From assembly GCA_003134965.1 (NCBI GenBank), contig PLDA01000003.1, positions 1 to 64,000 on the forward strand: DNA of 64,000 nt, in the 5' to 3' direction. Below are positions 63,101 through 64,000 of the stretch, one piece after another (positions within the stretch are counted from its first letter, which is position 1; the number at the start of each line of letters is the position of its first letter). Under the pieces are notes generated by a model, which saw nothing but the letters and a program-made list of their open reading frames with translations, made no database searches and was not told the origin of the DNA. Both the position numbers and the translations under genes were made by a program. The DNA comes from Vulcanimicrobium winogradskyi. Its GTDB lineage: Bacteria; Vulcanimicrobiota; Vulcanimicrobiia; Vulcanimicrobiales; Vulcanimicrobiaceae.

Positions 63101-64000
63101 TTGAACCAGAGCGGAGTCCGCATCGCGGGCGTCGGGCACCACGTGCCCAAAGGGATCCTCACGAACGCCGATCTCGAGCGCATGCTCGATACGTCGGACG
63201 AGTGGATCACCACGCGCACCGGGATGAAGGAGCGGCACGTCGCGACCGTCGACGTGCCGACCAGCGACATCGCTCTGGTCGCCGCGCGCAACGCGATCGC
63301 GTCGGCCGGGATCGAGGCGAAGGATCTCGACTGCGTGATCGTCGCGACCGTCACGCCGGACTATCAGTTCCCGGCGACCGCCTGCATCGTGGGTGCGAAG
63401 CTCGGGATCCCCGGGGTCCCCGCGTTCGACATCTCGATCGCCTGCAGCGGCTTCATCTACGGGCTCACCGTCGCCTCGAGCCTCGTGCGCACCGGCGTCT
63501 TCAAGCGCGTCCTGTTGATCGGGGCCGAAGAGCTCTCGCGCATCATCAACTACGACGACCGCTCGACCGCGATACTGTTCGGCGACGGTGCCGGCGCCGT
63601 CGTCATCGAAAGCTCCGAACACGACTCGTTCTTGTCCTCCGAGCTCGGCGCCGACGGCTCGAATCCGAAGAATCTCTACGTCGAGGTCGGCGGTACCGCC
63701 GCCGGGCCGATCAGCGCCGAGGACATCGCGACCAAACGCAATAAGGTCGTGATGAACGGGCGTGAAGTGTTCCGCTTCGCCGTCACCAAGATGATCGAAG
63801 CGACCAACATCGCGCTCGAGCGCGCGAACGTCGCGCCGCGGGACGTCACGTGGCTGATCCCGCACCAGGCGAACCGCCGCATCATCGACGCCGCCGCGAA
63901 GCACCTCGACATGCCGCCGGAGCGTGTCGTCATCAACATCGACCGCTACGGGAACACCAGCGCGGCCTCGATCCCGATCGCGCTCTCCGAAACGGTCGCC
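63101..64000 (+). CDS. fabH: beta-ketoacyl-ACP synthase III, partial at window end
   Basis: TTG 63101 starts the frame (GVRIAGVGHHVPKGILTNAD). The first 300 codons are present; the rest lies beyond 64000. FabH joins acetyl-CoA or branched starters with malonyl-ACP to begin fatty acid synthesis. The triad is Cys115 (SIACSGFIYG), His255 (LIPHQANRRI) and Asn285 (RYGNTSAASIP). Nine bases separate it from rpmF; the ribosome-binding site is weak. Confidence 0.95.
   Translation, partial: MNQSGVRIAGVGHHVPKGILTNADLERMLDTSDEWITTRTGMKERHVATVDVPTSDIALVAARNAIASAGIEAKDLDCVIVATVTPDYQFPATACIVGAKLGIPGVPAFDISIACSGFIYGLTVASSLVRTGVFKRVLLIGAEELSRIINYDDRSTAILFGDGAGAVVIESSEHDSFLSSELGADGSNPKNLYVEVGGTAAGPISAEDIATKRNKVVMNGREVFRFAVTKMIEATNIALERANVAPRDVTWLIPHQANRRIIDAAAKHLDMPPERVVINIDRYGNTSAASIPIALSETVA

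Overview
ORGANISM. The window is high-GC bacterial DNA with dense, overlapping genes. TTG and GTG starts are common, and antisense strands stay open for long stretches. It opens inside a 16S rRNA gene and closes inside fabH. Several traits point to a deep-branching bacterium near Actinobacteria, Chloroflexi and Armatimonadetes, possibly Eremiobacterota/Vulcanimicrobiota (WPS-2): a membrane-anchor-free succinate dehydrogenase (SdhA, SdhB, SdhE-like), an rRNA spacer without tRNAs, a HisZ plus short-HisG histidine system, and a rapZ-yvcK pair. This placement is an inference; a 16S comparison would settle it. LAYOUT. 1-4384: 3' end of 16S, 23S and 5S rRNA with a terminator. 4409-10002: a tautomerase-like membrane protein, a decayed ThrE-type exporter, a homogentisate-dioxygenase-like enzyme, small secreted or membrane proteins and a remnant of a 2'-5' RNA ligase-type gene. 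10148-13743 (minus): the sdh operon. 13990-25192: dnaE carrying a 405-residue homing intein; a foreign-looking HD plus Hsp90-like ATPase gene squeezed in behind it; then hisZ-hisG-crotonase-hisD with overlapping starts. 25247-29890: a lipoprotein, a HAD phosphatase and ftsQ-ftsA-ftsZ. 29983-32578: an M20 amidohydrolase, a SRPBCC protein and small proteins. 32584-37973 (minus): a methyltransferase, tRNA-Leu(CAA), and a remarkable permease-glycosidase fusion whose 3' end runs through the tRNA gene. 37950-43588: an esterase, then a minus-strand sulfur amino acid and threonine block (cystathionine beta-synthase, homoserine dehydrogenase, gamma-synthase/lyase). 43698-49308: DUF5069, glycerate kinase, yvcK, rapZ, DUF2203 and DUF1858. 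49350-50413: rnpB and tRNA-Ala(GGC). 50722-57375: a secretion block with a Tat-exported protein of about 68 cysteines, a MauE fused to two thioredoxin domains, a secreted phosphoesterase and a TIR remnant. 57401-60975: a phosphatase-like gene with TGA exactly at the catalytic Cys codon, tRNA-Ala(TGC), prolyl oligopeptidase and tRNA-Ile(GAT). 61028-62313: a lysozyme-like protein with two related short helical proteins. 62422-64000: DUF177, rpmF and fabH. HOW GENES WORK TOGETHER. The clearest functional units are the sdh operon, the his run, the fts cluster, the transsulfuration/threonine block, the Cys-rich protein with its MauE-Trx-Trx partner, and the conserved yceD-rpmF-fabH string. The most unusual items are the TGA-for-Cys phosphatase (selenoprotein or pseudogene), the APC-GH35 fusion overlapping a tRNA, the Cys-rich/oxidoreductase pair, the HD-Hsp90 ATPase and the dnaE intein.
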